From positions 1 through 64,000 of the forward strand of contig JAFRRM010000029.1 of NCBI GenBank assembly GCA_017428105.1: a stretch of DNA of 64,000 nucleotides, read 5' to 3'. Source of the stretch: Lachnospiraceae bacterium (GTDB lineage: Bacteria > Bacillota > Clostridia > Lachnospirales > Lachnospiraceae). Both the position numbers and the translations under genes were made by a program. Shown here one piece after another: positions 25,866 through 34,325 of this stretch; positions within the stretch are counted from its first letter, which is position 1; the number at the start of each line of letters is the position of its first letter. The notes beneath the pieces were generated by a model. That model did no database searches and was not told where the DNA came from. It saw only the letters and a program-made list of their open reading frames with translations.

Positions 25866-28580
25866 ATGAAAGACATGGAAAAAACCTACAGCCCCGCCGG
25901 GATAGAAGACAGACAGTACGCCCGCTGGGAGAGCAGCGGATACTTTAAGGCGGACGCGAAGTCCTCGAAGAAGCCTTTTACCATCGTCATGCCGCCGCCC
26001 AACATCACGGGCCAGCTGCATATGGGACACGCTCTGGACAATACGCTGCCGGACATCCTGATCCGCATGAAGCGGATGCAGGGGTTCGAGACGCTGTGGC
26101 TGCCGGGAACGGATCACGCGTCCATTGCCACCGAAGCGAAGGTGGTGGAGTCCATGCGGGAGGAGGGCGTCACCAAGGAGATGCTGGGCCGCGAGGGCTT
26201 CCTGGAGCGCGCCTGGGCCTGGCGGGAGAAATACGGCAAGAAGATCGTGCAGCAGCTCCGCAAGCTGGGCTGCAGCTGTGACTGGGACCGCGAACGCTTC
26301 ACCATGGACGAGGGCTGCTCACACGCGGTGAAGACCGTGTTCGTGAAGCTGTACGACGAAGGCCTCATCTACCGCGGCAACCGCATGGTCAACTGGTGCC
26401 CCAACTGCCGGACCTCCATCTCCGACGCCGAAGTGGAGCATGAGGAGCAGGACGGCCATTTCTGGCATCTGCTGTATCCGGTGAAGGAGACCGGCGAAAT
26501 GCTGGAACTGGCGACCACCCGCCCGGAGACCATGCTGGGCGATACCGCCGTGGCCATCAATCCGGAGGATCCGCGTTTCCTGCACCTGCACGGCTGCCAT
26601 GTGATCCTGCCGCTGCTCAACAAAGAGATCCCGATCGTGCTGGACGAGCACGCGGACATGGAAAAGGGAACCGGCGTGGTGAAGATCACTCCGGCCCACG
26701 ATCCCAACGACTTTGAGGTGGGCAACCGCCATGACCTGCCCCGCGTGCGCGTGCTGACCTACGACGGCCGGATGACCGGCGCGGCGGACGCAGCGGAAGC
26801 GGCGGAACTGCTGGCGAGCGGCCGCGCGGCCCAGGGCGAGCCCGAGGTGCTGGACTGCGGCAAATACGCGGGCATGACCGTCAAAGAAGCCCGGAAGGCC
26901 ATCGTGGCCGACCTGGAAGCCGGCGGCTATTTAAAAAAGATCGAGCCCTTAAAGCATGAAGTGGGCACCTGCTACCGCTGCCACAGCACCATCGAACCCA
27001 TGGTGAGCAAGCAGTGGTTCGTGAAGATGGTCCCGCTGGCGGAGCCGGCCATCAAGACGGTGGAAGACGGCAACATCCGCTTCGTGCCGGAACGCTTCAC
27101 CAAACTTTACCTGAACTGGATGAACAATACCCGCGACTGGTGCATTTCCCGCCAGCTGTGGTGGGGCCATCAGATCCCGGCCTGGTACTGCGACGACTGC
27201 GGCGAGACCGTGGTGGCCGCGGAAGCGCCTGCGGTGTGCCCGAAGTGCGGCGGCACGCATCTGACGCAGGATCCGGACACCCTGGACACCTGGTTCTCCA
27301 GCGCCCTGTGGCCTTTCTCCACCCTGGGATGGCCGGACGATACGGAAGACCTGCGCCGCTTCTACCCCACGGACGTGATGGTGACCGGCTACGACATCAT
27401 CGGCTTCTGGGTGAGCCGCATGATCTTCTCCGGCCTGGCCTACACCGGGAAGGATCCGTTCCACACCGTGCTGATCCACGGCATCGTGCGCGACGATAAG
27501 GGCCGCAAGATGAGCAAATCCCTGGGCAACGGCATCGACCCGCTGGAGGTCATTGAAAAGTACGGCGCGGACGCGCTGCGCATGATGCTGGTGACCGGCA
27601 ACTCCCCGGGCAACGACATGCGCTTCTACTGGGAGCGCGTGGAAGCCAGCCGCAACTTCATCAATAAAGTGTGGAACGCGTCCCGCTTCATGCTGATGAA
27701 CATCGACGGCATGGAAAGAAAACCGGTGTCCGACGTGACGTTGCTGGACGAGGACAAGTGGATCCTGTCCCGCCTGAACGAGGTCATCCGCGAGGTCACG
27801 GACAACATCGAGCGCTATGAGCTGGGCATCGCCCTGCAGAAGATCTACGATTTCGTCTGGGAGGAATTCTGCGACTGGTACATCGAGATGGTGAAGCCGC
27901 GCTTCTACGGCGAGAGCGACGCCGCCTCCAAGGAAGCGGCCGCGGCCACGCTGTACCACGTGCTGCGGAATGCCCTGAAGCTGCTGCATCCGTTCATTCC
28001 GTTCGTGACGGAGGAGATCTACGGCTATCTGGAGACGGGTGAGGAGACCATTATGCGCTCCGACTGGCCGGTCCCGGATCCTGCGCTGGATTTCCCGGAG
28101 GAAGAGCAGCGCATCGCCTGGGCGAAGGACATCGTGAAGGCTGTGCGGCAGATCCGCGTGGACATGCAGGTGGCGCCGTCCAAAAAGGTCCATCTCAGCC
28201 TGGTGAGCGAAGACGCGAAGGTGCGCGGAAGTCTGGAAAAGAGCGGCGGCTTCATCCGCTCTCTGGCCAATGCCTCCGGCCTCGCCGTGCAGGCGGACAA
28301 GGCCGGCATCCCGTCCGACGCCATCAGCGCGGTGACGCCCGCGGCCACGCTCTTCATCCCCATGGACGAACTGGTGGACAAGGCGAAGGAGATCGACCGC
28401 CTGACCGGCGAACTGAAGCGCCTGACCGGCGAACTGGCCCGCAGCCGCAGCATGCTGGGCAACGAACGCTTCCTCAGCAAAGCCCCGCAGGCCAAGATCG
28501 ATGAGGAAAAGGCAAAACTGGAAAAATATGAAAAAATGTTCCGTGAAGTGGAAGAGCGGCTGGCGCAGCTGAAAGGCTGA
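25866..28580 (+). CDS. valS: Valine-tRNA ligase
   Basis: A 904-residue class I synthetase. The HIGH-type motif is HMGHAL (about residue 55), the KMSKS motif is KMSKSLGNGIDP (about 547). MPPPNITGQLHMGHALDNTL and WCISRQLWWGHQIPAWYC are ValRS signatures, and a C-terminal coiled-coil arm (about 830-904) is present. The ATG at 25866 has GGAG 8 nt upstream; an in-frame ATG at 25860 is too close to it. There is no T-box in the 130-nt gap after glgP, unlike ileS, so it may depend on readthrough from the ileS-glgP transcript. Confidence 0.96.
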   Translation: MKDMEKTYSPAGIEDRQYARWESSGYFKADAKSSKKPFTIVMPPPNITGQLHMGHALDNTLPDILIRMKRMQGFETLWLPGTDHASIATEAKVVESMREEGVTKEMLGREGFLERAWAWREKYGKKIVQQLRKLGCSCDWDRERFTMDEGCSHAVKTVFVKLYDEGLIYRGNRMVNWCPNCRTSISDAEVEHEEQDGHFWHLLYPVKETGEMLELATTRPETMLGDTAVAINPEDPRFLHLHGCHVILPLLNKEIPIVLDEHADMEKGTGVVKITPAHDPNDFEVGNRHDLPRVRVLTYDGRMTGAADAAEAAELLASGRAAQGEPEVLDCGKYAGMTVKEARKAIVADLEAGGYLKKIEPLKHEVGTCYRCHSTIEPMVSKQWFVKMVPLAEPAIKTVEDGNIRFVPERFTKLYLNWMNNTRDWCISRQLWWGHQIPAWYCDDCGETVVAAEAPAVCPKCGGTHLTQDPDTLDTWFSSALWPFSTLGWPDDTEDLRRFYPTDVMVTGYDIIGFWVSRMIFSGLAYTGKDPFHTVLIHGIVRDDKGRKMSKSLGNGIDPLEVIEKYGADALRMMLVTGNSPGNDMRFYWERVEASRNFINKVWNASRFMLMNIDGMERKPVSDVTLLDEDKWILSRLNEVIREVTDNIERYELGIALQKIYDFVWEEFCDWYIEMVKPRFYGESDAASKEAAAATLYHVLRNALKLLHPFIPFVTEEIYGYLETGEETIMRSDWPVPDPALDFPEEEQRIAWAKDIVKAVRQIRVDMQVAPSKKVHLSLVSEDAKVRGSLEKSGGFIRSLANASGLAVQADKAGIPSDAISAVTPAATLFIPMDELVDKAKEIDRLTGELKRLTGELARSRSMLGNERFLSKAPQAKIDEEKAKLEKYEKMFREVEERLAQLKG

Positions 28581-28671
28581 GGCGGTTCCCCGCTGCAGGA
28601 ACGGGATCGGGGCGCGACGCTCCGCGGGGGCCGGTGTTTCATCGGCCCTTTTTGAAAACAGGAGGTATCCC

Positions 28672-29136
28672 ATGTTTTTACAGACCGGCACCCCGGCGCC
28701 GGATTTCACGCTGCCGGACAAGGACGGAAACCCCGTGAGCCTGTCGGATTTCCGGGGCAAAAAGGTCGTGCTGTATTTCTATCCGAAGGACAATACGCCG
28801 GGCTGCACCCGCCAGGCGTGCGCGTTCGCGGCGCGGTATGAGGGCTTTAAGGCCGCCAACGTCGCGGTGATCGGGATCAGCAAGGATTCCGTGGCTTCGC
28901 ACCAGCGCTTCGCGGAGAAGTACGGGCTGCCTTTCGTACTGCTGGCGGACCCGGAGCGCATCGCCATCGAAGCGTACGGCGTGTGGCAGGAGAAGAAAAA
29001 CTACGGAAAGGTCAGTATGGGCGTGGTGCGCTCCACGTACGTGATCGACGAGCAGGGGGTCATTGAGAAAGTGATGCCCAAGGTCAAACCGGATACGAAC
29101 GCGGAAGAGATCCTCGCGTATCTGGGACAATCTTGA
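28672..29136 (+). CDS. bcp: Thioredoxin-dependent peroxiredoxin (BCP/PrxQ type)
   Basis: A 154-residue cytoplasmic peroxiredoxin that reduces hydroperoxides with thioredoxin electrons. The peroxidatic cysteine sits in DNTPGCTRQACAF (about residue 45), with the second cysteine of the CxxxxC BCP pair five residues later. FYPKDNTPGC, GISKDSVASH and FVLLADPE are family marks. The ATG is preceded by AGGAGGTATCCC. It lies downstream of valS and upstream of tRNA-Ser. Confidence 0.95.
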   Translation: MFLQTGTPAPDFTLPDKDGNPVSLSDFRGKKVVLYFYPKDNTPGCTRQACAFAARYEGFKAANVAVIGISKDSVASHQRFAEKYGLPFVLLADPERIAIEAYGVWQEKKNYGKVSMGVVRSTYVIDEQGVIEKVMPKVKPDTNAEEILAYLGQS

Positions 29137-29219
29137 CAAACGCCCTCAAACTGACTACAATCGGGTAGACGGCAGGCGGCCGGGACCGGACGGGTCCCCC
29201 GGCCCGGATCGTTCCCCGG

Positions 29220-29307
29220 GGAGAAGTAACCAAGAGGCTGAAGGTATCGGACTTGAAATCCGACAGGTCGGGCAACCGGCGCGGGGGTTCAAATCCCCCC
29301 TTCTCCG
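29220..29307 (+). tRNA. tRNA-Ser (TGA)
   Basis: An 88-nt class II tRNA with a long variable arm. The acceptor stem GGAGAAG (29220-29226) pairs with CTTCTCC (29300-29306), discriminator G. The anticodon loop CTTGAAA gives TGA at 29254-29256, and the T-arm is GGGGG-TTCAAAT-CCCCC. CCA is not encoded. Confidence 0.97.
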
Positions 29308-29310
29308 CGA

Positions 29311-29337
29311 AAAAGGACCCATTCGGGTCCTTTTTTG
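29311..29337 (+). terminator. Terminator after tRNA-Ser
   Basis: AAAGGACCC pairs with GGGTCCTTT around ATTC, with the T run continuing. Confidence 0.85.
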
Positions 29338-29399
29338 GCGGAGCGGATCTGACCGCTGTGCCGGGCAGCGCCCCTGAAGAAACAGAAAGAAGAAATCTT

Positions 29400-30038
29400 A
29401 TGAAAACCATTCTCTGCTACGGCGATTCCAACACCCACGGATATGACCCTTCGACCGGTCTCCGTTATCCTCCCCACGTCCGCTGGACCGGCGTCCTGCG
29501 CGGCCTTTTGGGCAGCGGATTCCTCGTCATCGAAGAAGGCTGCAACGGCCGGACCACGGTGTTCACCGACCCGGAGGAAGGCTGGAAAAACGGACTGGAC
29601 TATCTGAAGCCCTGTCTCAATTCCCACAAACCCATCGATCTGGTGATCCTGATGCTGGGGAGCAACGACCTGAAGCGGTTTACCCGGGCGACGGCCGCGG
29701 ACAGCGCGGACGGGGCCGGCAAGTTGGCGGACGTGATCCATGAGTTTCTGACCGTGAAGCAGGGGTATGCGCCGAAGATCCTGCTGGTCGCACCGCCGCA
29801 GATCCGGCCGGAGATCACGGAGTCGCCTTTCCGGCTGTCCTTTGATGAAAATGCCTCTGCCATGTCGGAGCGGTTCGCGGAGGAATTCAGGCGCGTCGCC
29901 CGGGAAAAAGGATGCTTTTTCTTCGATGCCGCTTCGGTCGCCGAAGCGAGTCCGCTGGATTCGCTGCATCTGGGACTTGATGACCACAGAAAACTCGCGG
30001 AAGCGCTCTGTGAGAAAGTCAGGGAATTGCTTGACTGA
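29400..30038 (+). CDS. SGNH/GDSL-type hydrolase (acyl esterase-like)
   Basis: A 212-residue cytoplasmic protein. Block I is CYGDSNTHGYDP with the catalytic serine in GDSNT. Block II is represented by EGCNGRTT, block III by MLGSNDLK (G-x-N-D), and block V by DSLHLGLDDHRKLAEAL, supplying the catalytic Asp and His. The arrangement is closest to the arylesterase/acyl-CoA thioesterase-I-like SGNH subgroup. Natural substrate unknown. No signal peptide is seen. The start at 29400 follows AGAAAGAAG, a weak ribosome binding site. Confidence 0.87.
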   Translation: MKTILCYGDSNTHGYDPSTGLRYPPHVRWTGVLRGLLGSGFLVIEEGCNGRTTVFTDPEEGWKNGLDYLKPCLNSHKPIDLVILMLGSNDLKRFTRATAADSADGAGKLADVIHEFLTVKQGYAPKILLVAPPQIRPEITESPFRLSFDENASAMSERFAEEFRRVAREKGCFFFDAASVAEASPLDSLHLGLDDHRKLAEALCEKVRELLD

Positions 30039-30107
30039 GAAGCAGTAGCATGTTATTTTGAAATCAGGTGAAACAGGAGCATCCATCGCCCGGAAAGGAG
30101 GCGGATC

Positions 30108-30650
30108 ATGAAAGAGCACGCGTATCGTATGACGGCATTTCTCCTGACGGCTGCGATCCTGCTGTCCGCCTGTGTCCTGACCGGATGCGGGGCGCAGAAA
30201 CAGGAAACGCCGTCTTCGGAAAACGGCCGCCCCTTGACGTGGGACGACTATGGAACGGAGGGACTCCGATCGGTCAGCCTCCGCTTTTCCGAAAAAAGCA
30301 TGGCAAAAAAACGGGCCATTGAAAATGCAGGGAAAGCGGAAGAACTGGTGCATTGCTTGAATAATCTGGCTTTGACCGACACGTCTTTGAGCGTGGATGG
30401 GATCAGACCGGAGGCGGAAGCGGAACTGAGATGGGAAGACGGGAAACGCGTCCTGGTCTCGCTTGGCAAGGTCCTGACGACGGCCTATGCCATGGGAACG
30501 GACGGCGTCTGCCGGGAATCTTCTGAAGAGAACGGAGTCGTCTTTGTTGAGACGGCTGAGAAGGAATTACTGATGAAAGGTCAGATGTCTCAGGCGGATC
30601 TCACAAAGCTGACCTCTTTACTGACCGACCTGTATCAATCGGGCCGGTAG
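30108..30650 (+). CDS. Putative lipoprotein of unknown function
   Basis: A 180-residue protein with a lipoprotein signal peptide: basic start, hydrophobic LLTAAILLSACV and a lipobox LTGC at about residue 26, so it should be anchored to the outer face of the membrane. The mature part is mostly beta/alpha with charged residues. I recognise no domain. GGAAAGGAGG lies upstream of the ATG. It is followed by a terminator and reads as a single-gene unit. Confidence 0.75.
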   Translation: MKEHAYRMTAFLLTAAILLSACVLTGCGAQKQETPSSENGRPLTWDDYGTEGLRSVSLRFSEKSMAKKRAIENAGKAEELVHCLNNLALTDTSLSVDGIRPEAEAELRWEDGKRVLVSLGKVLTTAYAMGTDGVCRESSEENGVVFVETAEKELLMKGQMSQADLTKLTSLLTDLYQSGR

Positions 30651-30696
30651 ATACGGCAGCGGGCTCGCTTCCGCGCCGCAGGGAAAGCACACAGCA

Positions 30697-30718
30697 AAGA
30701 GCCCTCCGGGGCTCTTTT
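30697..30718 (+). terminator. Terminator after the lipoprotein gene
   Basis: AAGAGCCC pairs with GGGGCTCTT around a 3-4 nt loop, with a TTTT run. Confidence 0.75.
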
Positions 30719-30721
30719 CGA

Positions 30722-30751
30722 TTGACAAGATCTTGCCCGGCCTGCTACAAT
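30722..30751 (+). promoter_or_regulatory. Promoter of mutY, apparently giving a leaderless mRNA
   Basis: TTGACA (30722-30727), 18 nt, TACAAT (30746-30751). The mutY ATG at 30759 lies 7 nt after the -10 box, where transcription should begin. No Shine-Dalgarno sequence is present between. Confidence 0.7.
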
Positions 30752-30758
30752 CTGCAGT

Positions 30759-31838
30759 ATGAAAAAGACGAATGCCTCAACCGAATACCCGCCGGAAGAC
30801 CGGAACAGACTGCTGCGGGCGGCGCCGCTGCTGCAGGCGTGGTTCGCGGAAAACGCGCGCCCGCTGCCGTGGCGGGGCGAGCGGGATCCGTACCGGATCT
30901 GGGTGTCGGAGACGATGCTGCAGCAGACAAGGATCGAAGCGGTGTTGGGGTACTATCCGCGGTTTACGGAGGCATTCCCCGCACTGGCCGCGCTGGCGGA
31001 GGCGCCGGAGGAGAAGGTGCTGAAACTGTGGGAAGGCCTGGGCTATTATTCGCGCGCCCGGAACATGCATAGGGCGGCGCGGATCTGCCTGGAGCAGTAC
31101 GGCGGCGCGCTGCCGGGGACGGCGGCGGAACTGAAAAGGCTGCCCGGCGTGGGCGCCTATACCGCCGGCGCGGTGGCCTCGCTGGCTTTCGGGGAGGCGG
31201 CGCCGGCCGTGGACGGGAACGTGCTGCGGATCCTGGCCCGGTTTTTGAATGACGAGCGCGACGTGCTGCAGCCGGCCGTGAAGAAAGAGGCGGAAGCACT
31301 GCTGAAAGCGGTGCTGGAACAGCAGGAGAGGCCCGGGGTCTTCAATGAAGCGCTGATGGAACTGGGCGAAGTGATCTGCCTGCCGAACGGGTCTCCCCGC
31401 TGCAGCCGGTGCCCGCTTGGCGGGACCTGCGGCGCCTTGGCCGCGGGGACGGAAAAGGATCTGCCGAACCGCGGGGAAGCCAGGCCGCGCCGCCTGGAAA
31501 AGAAGACCGTGCTGCTGCTGCGGTGCGGCGGCCGGACCGCGCTGGAAAAACGGCCGGACAAAGGCCTGCTGGCCGGTCTGTACGGCTTTCCGATACTGGA
31601 CGGGGAACTGGGACGGACGGATCTCGTTCCCTGGCTGAACAGCTTCGGCGTCCCGTTCCGCGATCTGCGCGGGGCAGGACAGGCCCGGCATGTGTTTACG
31701 CATGTGGAGTGGGAAATGACCGCCTGGGAAGCGGAAACGGAGGCGGAACTGCCCGGGTTCCTGTATGCGGACCGCGGGGAGATCGAGACGCGGTACGCGC
31801 TGCCGGCGGCATTCAAGGCTTTCCGGGAGCGGCTGTGA
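30759..31838 (+). CDS. mutY: A/G-specific adenine glycosylase
   Basis: A 359-residue DNA repair glycosylase removing adenine opposite 8-oxoguanine. N-terminal LPWRGERDPYRIWVSETMLQQTR includes the catalytic Glu. The helix-hairpin-helix LPGVGAYTAGAVASLAF and VDGNVLRIL supply the HhH-GPD core and catalytic Asp. The 4Fe-4S loop is C-x7-C-x2-C-x5-C near residue 210, one residue longer in the first gap than the E. coli form. A C-terminal NUDIX-like domain (about 245-355) recognises 8-oxoG. The start lacks a ribosome binding site and sits at the predicted transcript start. Confidence 0.95.
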   Translation: MKKTNASTEYPPEDRNRLLRAAPLLQAWFAENARPLPWRGERDPYRIWVSETMLQQTRIEAVLGYYPRFTEAFPALAALAEAPEEKVLKLWEGLGYYSRARNMHRAARICLEQYGGALPGTAAELKRLPGVGAYTAGAVASLAFGEAAPAVDGNVLRILARFLNDERDVLQPAVKKEAEALLKAVLEQQERPGVFNEALMELGEVICLPNGSPRCSRCPLGGTCGALAAGTEKDLPNRGEARPRRLEKKTVLLLRCGGRTALEKRPDKGLLAGLYGFPILDGELGRTDLVPWLNSFGVPFRDLRGAGQARHVFTHVEWEMTAWEAETEAELPGFLYADRGEIETRYALPAAFKAFRERL

Positions 31839-31881
31839 GGCGGCCGGAATAACAGAAAAAATGTGATCAGGAGAAGCATTC

Positions 31882-33636
31882 ATGCAGGAAAAATGGATCA
31901 TTTTAAATAAAAAAGGCGATTTTGACGGAATGGCGCGCGCATTGTCGATCGACCCGCTGACCGCACGCATCCTGGCGAACCGGGACGTGAGAGACGCGGA
32001 AACGGCGCGCGCCTATCTGAAAGGGACGCTGGCCGATTTGCATGATCCCGCGCTGCTGCGGGACGGAGAGAAGGCGGCGGAGCTGCTGGCGGAAGCGCTG
32101 AAGGCCGGGCGGAAGATCGCCGTGGCTTCGGATTATGACGTGGACGGCGTGTTTGCCGGCCAGATCCTGAAGGAGAGCCTGGAAGCGCTCGGGGCGGAAG
32201 TCCGAGTCTTCGCGCCTGACCGGGTGACGGAGGGCTACGGGATCAATCGGCGGATCGTGCACGATGCGGCGGCCTTCGGGGCCGGTCTGATCGTTACCTG
32301 CGACAACGGGATCGCAGCGGAGGATGCCGTGGCTTACGCGAAGGAGCGCGGTCTGACGGTCGTCGTGACGGATCACCATGAGGTCCCGGAAAAGGACGGG
32401 AAGACGGTCCTTCCGCCGGCGGATGCGGTGATCGACCCGAAGCGGCCCGACTGCGGGTATCCGTACGCGGGCATCTGCGGCGCGGTCGTGGCGCTGAAAC
32501 TGGTGCAGCTGCTGGTCCGGAAGCTCGGCCGGGACGAAACGGCGCTGCTGCGGGAGATGATGCCGTATGCGGCGGTCGCGACCGTGGCGGATCTGATGGA
32601 ACTGCGCGGGGAGAACCGCGTGATCGTCCGCGAAGGGCTGGAGCGGCTGCCCGGCTGCCGCAATCGGGGCCTGCAAGCCCTGATGCGGGAACTGGGTCTT
32701 GCGGACAAAAAACTGACGCCCTACCATATCGGCTTCATCATCGGACCCTGCTTCAATGCGGCGGGGCGGCTGGAGACCGCGGACCTGGCGCAGGAACTGC
32801 TGGCGGAGACGGATGACGACCGCGCGGCCGGGATCGCCTCCCGCCTGATCGAGCTGAACAGAAAGCGCCAGAACCTGACGGAGGAAGGCGCCGCGGCGGC
32901 GGACGAACTGGTGCGGGAAAAGGCGGCGGACAGGGTCCTGGTGCTGCATCTGCCGGACCTTCACGAGTCCATTGCGGGCATCGTGGCCGGCCGGATCAAA
33001 GAAAAATATAACAGACCTGCGCTGGTCGTGACCGGGAGAGGGGAGAACTGTAAGGGCTCCGCCCGCTCTATCGCGGCTTACCCGCTGTACGAAAAGATGA
33101 TGGAGTGCGAAGATCTGTTCACCCGATTCGGCGGCCACGCACTGGCGGCAGGATTCTCGCTGCCGGAAGAAAATATCGATATCCTGCGAAAAAAACTAAA
33201 TGAAAATTCCTGTTTGACAGATGACGATTTATGTCCTATAATAAAACTCGATGCGGCGATGCCTCCCGAGTACGCCACAGCGGACCGGATCCGCGAATGG
33301 GACTCCTTAGGACCCTTCGGAAACGGATTTGAACGCCCGCTGTTCGGCCGGAGCGGCCTGGCGGTCACCCGCATCACGGTTCTGGGACAGAAACGGAACG
33401 CCCTCCGCCTCCGCTTCGAAGGCGAAAGCGGCAGAACCTTCGAAGGCATCTGGTTCGGCGATGTCACGGTATGGGAAAACTATCTCCGGGAACACTTCGG
33501 GGAAAAAGCCTTCACCATGCTGGAGCGCAGCCAGATGAAAGCGAAGATGGCCCTGGCCTATCAGCCGATGCTCCACGAGTATAACGGCCTGACGGGCATC
33601 CAGTTCCAGATCCGGCATTTTCAGGCGGTGACTTAG
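31882..33636 (+). CDS. recJ: Single-stranded-DNA-specific exonuclease RecJ
   Basis: A 584-residue DHH-family 5'-3' exonuclease. Motifs: ASDYDVDGVFAG (motif I), TCDNGIA (motif II), VTDHHEVPE (the DHH motif III), GICGAVVALKL and, in the DHHA1 domain, GRGENCKGSARS and FGGHALAAGFS. A C-terminal OB-like domain follows (ITVLGQKRNALRLRF). AGGAGA precedes the ATG, 43 nt after mutY. Its TAG stop lies inside the next tRNA gene: the last ten coding bases are also the 5' end of tRNA-Val. Confidence 0.95.
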   Translation: MQEKWIILNKKGDFDGMARALSIDPLTARILANRDVRDAETARAYLKGTLADLHDPALLRDGEKAAELLAEALKAGRKIAVASDYDVDGVFAGQILKESLEALGAEVRVFAPDRVTEGYGINRRIVHDAAAFGAGLIVTCDNGIAAEDAVAYAKERGLTVVVTDHHEVPEKDGKTVLPPADAVIDPKRPDCGYPYAGICGAVVALKLVQLLVRKLGRDETALLREMMPYAAVATVADLMELRGENRVIVREGLERLPGCRNRGLQALMRELGLADKKLTPYHIGFIIGPCFNAAGRLETADLAQELLAETDDDRAAGIASRLIELNRKRQNLTEEGAAAADELVREKAADRVLVLHLPDLHESIAGIVAGRIKEKYNRPALVVTGRGENCKGSARSIAAYPLYEKMMECEDLFTRFGGHALAAGFSLPEENIDILRKKLNENSCLTDDDLCPIIKLDAAMPPEYATADRIREWDSLGPFGNGFERPLFGRSGLAVTRITVLGQKRNALRLRFEGESGRTFEGIWFGDVTVWENYLREHFGEKAFTMLERSQMKAKMALAYQPMLHEYNGLTGIQFQIRHFQAVT

Positions 33637-33700
33637 CTCAGTTGGGATGAGCGCTTGGTCGACAACCAAGAGGTCGGCGGTTCGAGCCCGCCAGCCACCA
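33627..33700 (+). tRNA. tRNA-Val (GAC), overlapping recJ
   Basis: The D-arm GCTCAGTTGGGATGAGC, anticodon stem CTTGG/CCAAG with loop TCGACAA (anticodon GAC) and T-arm GGCGG-TTCGAGC-CCGCC are canonical. The acceptor stem GGTGACT (33627-33633) pairs with AGCCACC (33693-33699) with one A-C mismatch at the fifth pair. The 5' strand and position 8-10 are also the recJ codons GTG ACT and its TAG stop. It is therefore transcribed with recJ and needs RNase P cleavage inside the recJ reading frame. Confidence 0.92.
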
Positions 33701-33707
33701 CAAATCC

Positions 33708-33742
33708 GTGCACCGGCAGCCCCTGCTCCGGTGCACTTTTTC
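33708..33742 (+). terminator. Terminator after recJ-tRNA-Val
   Basis: GTGCACCGGCAG pairs with CTCCGGTGCAC (one bulge), followed by TTTTTC. Confidence 0.85.
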
Positions 33743-33743
33743 A

Positions 33744-33772
33744 TTGACAAACACCGGGGGCGGGGCTACAAT
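33744..33772 (+). promoter_or_regulatory. Promoter of apt
   Basis: TTGACA (33744-33749), 17 nt, TACAAT (33767-33772), 26 nt upstream of the apt ATG. Confidence 0.85.
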
Positions 33773-33797
33773 AAATTCTGTGCGAAAGGAGCGCGAA

Positions 33798-34325
33798 ATG
33801 GAAAAGAGATTAGAAGAATACGTAGTGACGATCCCGGATTTCCCCGAGCCCGGCATCATGTTCCGCGATGTGACCGGCATCCTGCAGGACGCGGACGGTT
33901 TCAAGCTGGCGGTCGACCAGATGTGCGCTCTGGTGGAGGATCTGGATTTTGACGTGATCGTCGGAGCGGAAGCCCGCGGCTTCATCTTCGGCGCCGCCAT
34001 GGCATATAAGCTGGGCAAGGCCTTCGTCCCGGCCCGCAAGAAAGGCAAGCTCCCCCGGGAGACCGTGCAGGTGGAGTACGCGCTGGAATACGGCACGGCC
34101 ATCATGGAAATGCATAAAGACGCCGTGCAGCCCGGCCAGAAGGTCGTCATCGTGGACGATCTGATCGCGACCGGCGGCACCGTGAAGGCCATCGCGCAGA
34201 TGGTGGAGATGCTGGGCGGCGAAGTCGTGAAAATGTGCTTCGTCCTGGAACTGGCCGGCCTGAACGGCCGCAAGGTCCTGGAAGGCTACGACGTGGCCAG
34301 CTGCATCGCCTACGAGGGGAAATAA
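33798..34325 (+). CDS. apt: Adenine phosphoribosyltransferase
   Basis: A 175-residue type I phosphoribosyltransferase that makes AMP from adenine and PRPP. IPDFPEPGIMFRDVT is the Apt N-terminal signature, AEARGFIFGAAMA the adenine-side loop, RKKGKLPRETVQVEY the flexible loop and VVIVDDLIATGGT the PRPP-binding motif. The length is standard. The ATG follows GAAAGGAG and a good promoter. The TrmH-family gene starts immediately after its stop. Upstream recJ is a common neighbour in Clostridia, where relA often comes next; here relA is absent. Confidence 0.97.
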   Translation: MEKRLEEYVVTIPDFPEPGIMFRDVTGILQDADGFKLAVDQMCALVEDLDFDVIVGAEARGFIFGAAMAYKLGKAFVPARKKGKLPRETVQVEYALEYGTAIMEMHKDAVQPGQKVVIVDDLIATGGTVKAIAQMVEMLGGEVVKMCFVLELAGLNGRKVLEGYDVASCIAYEGK

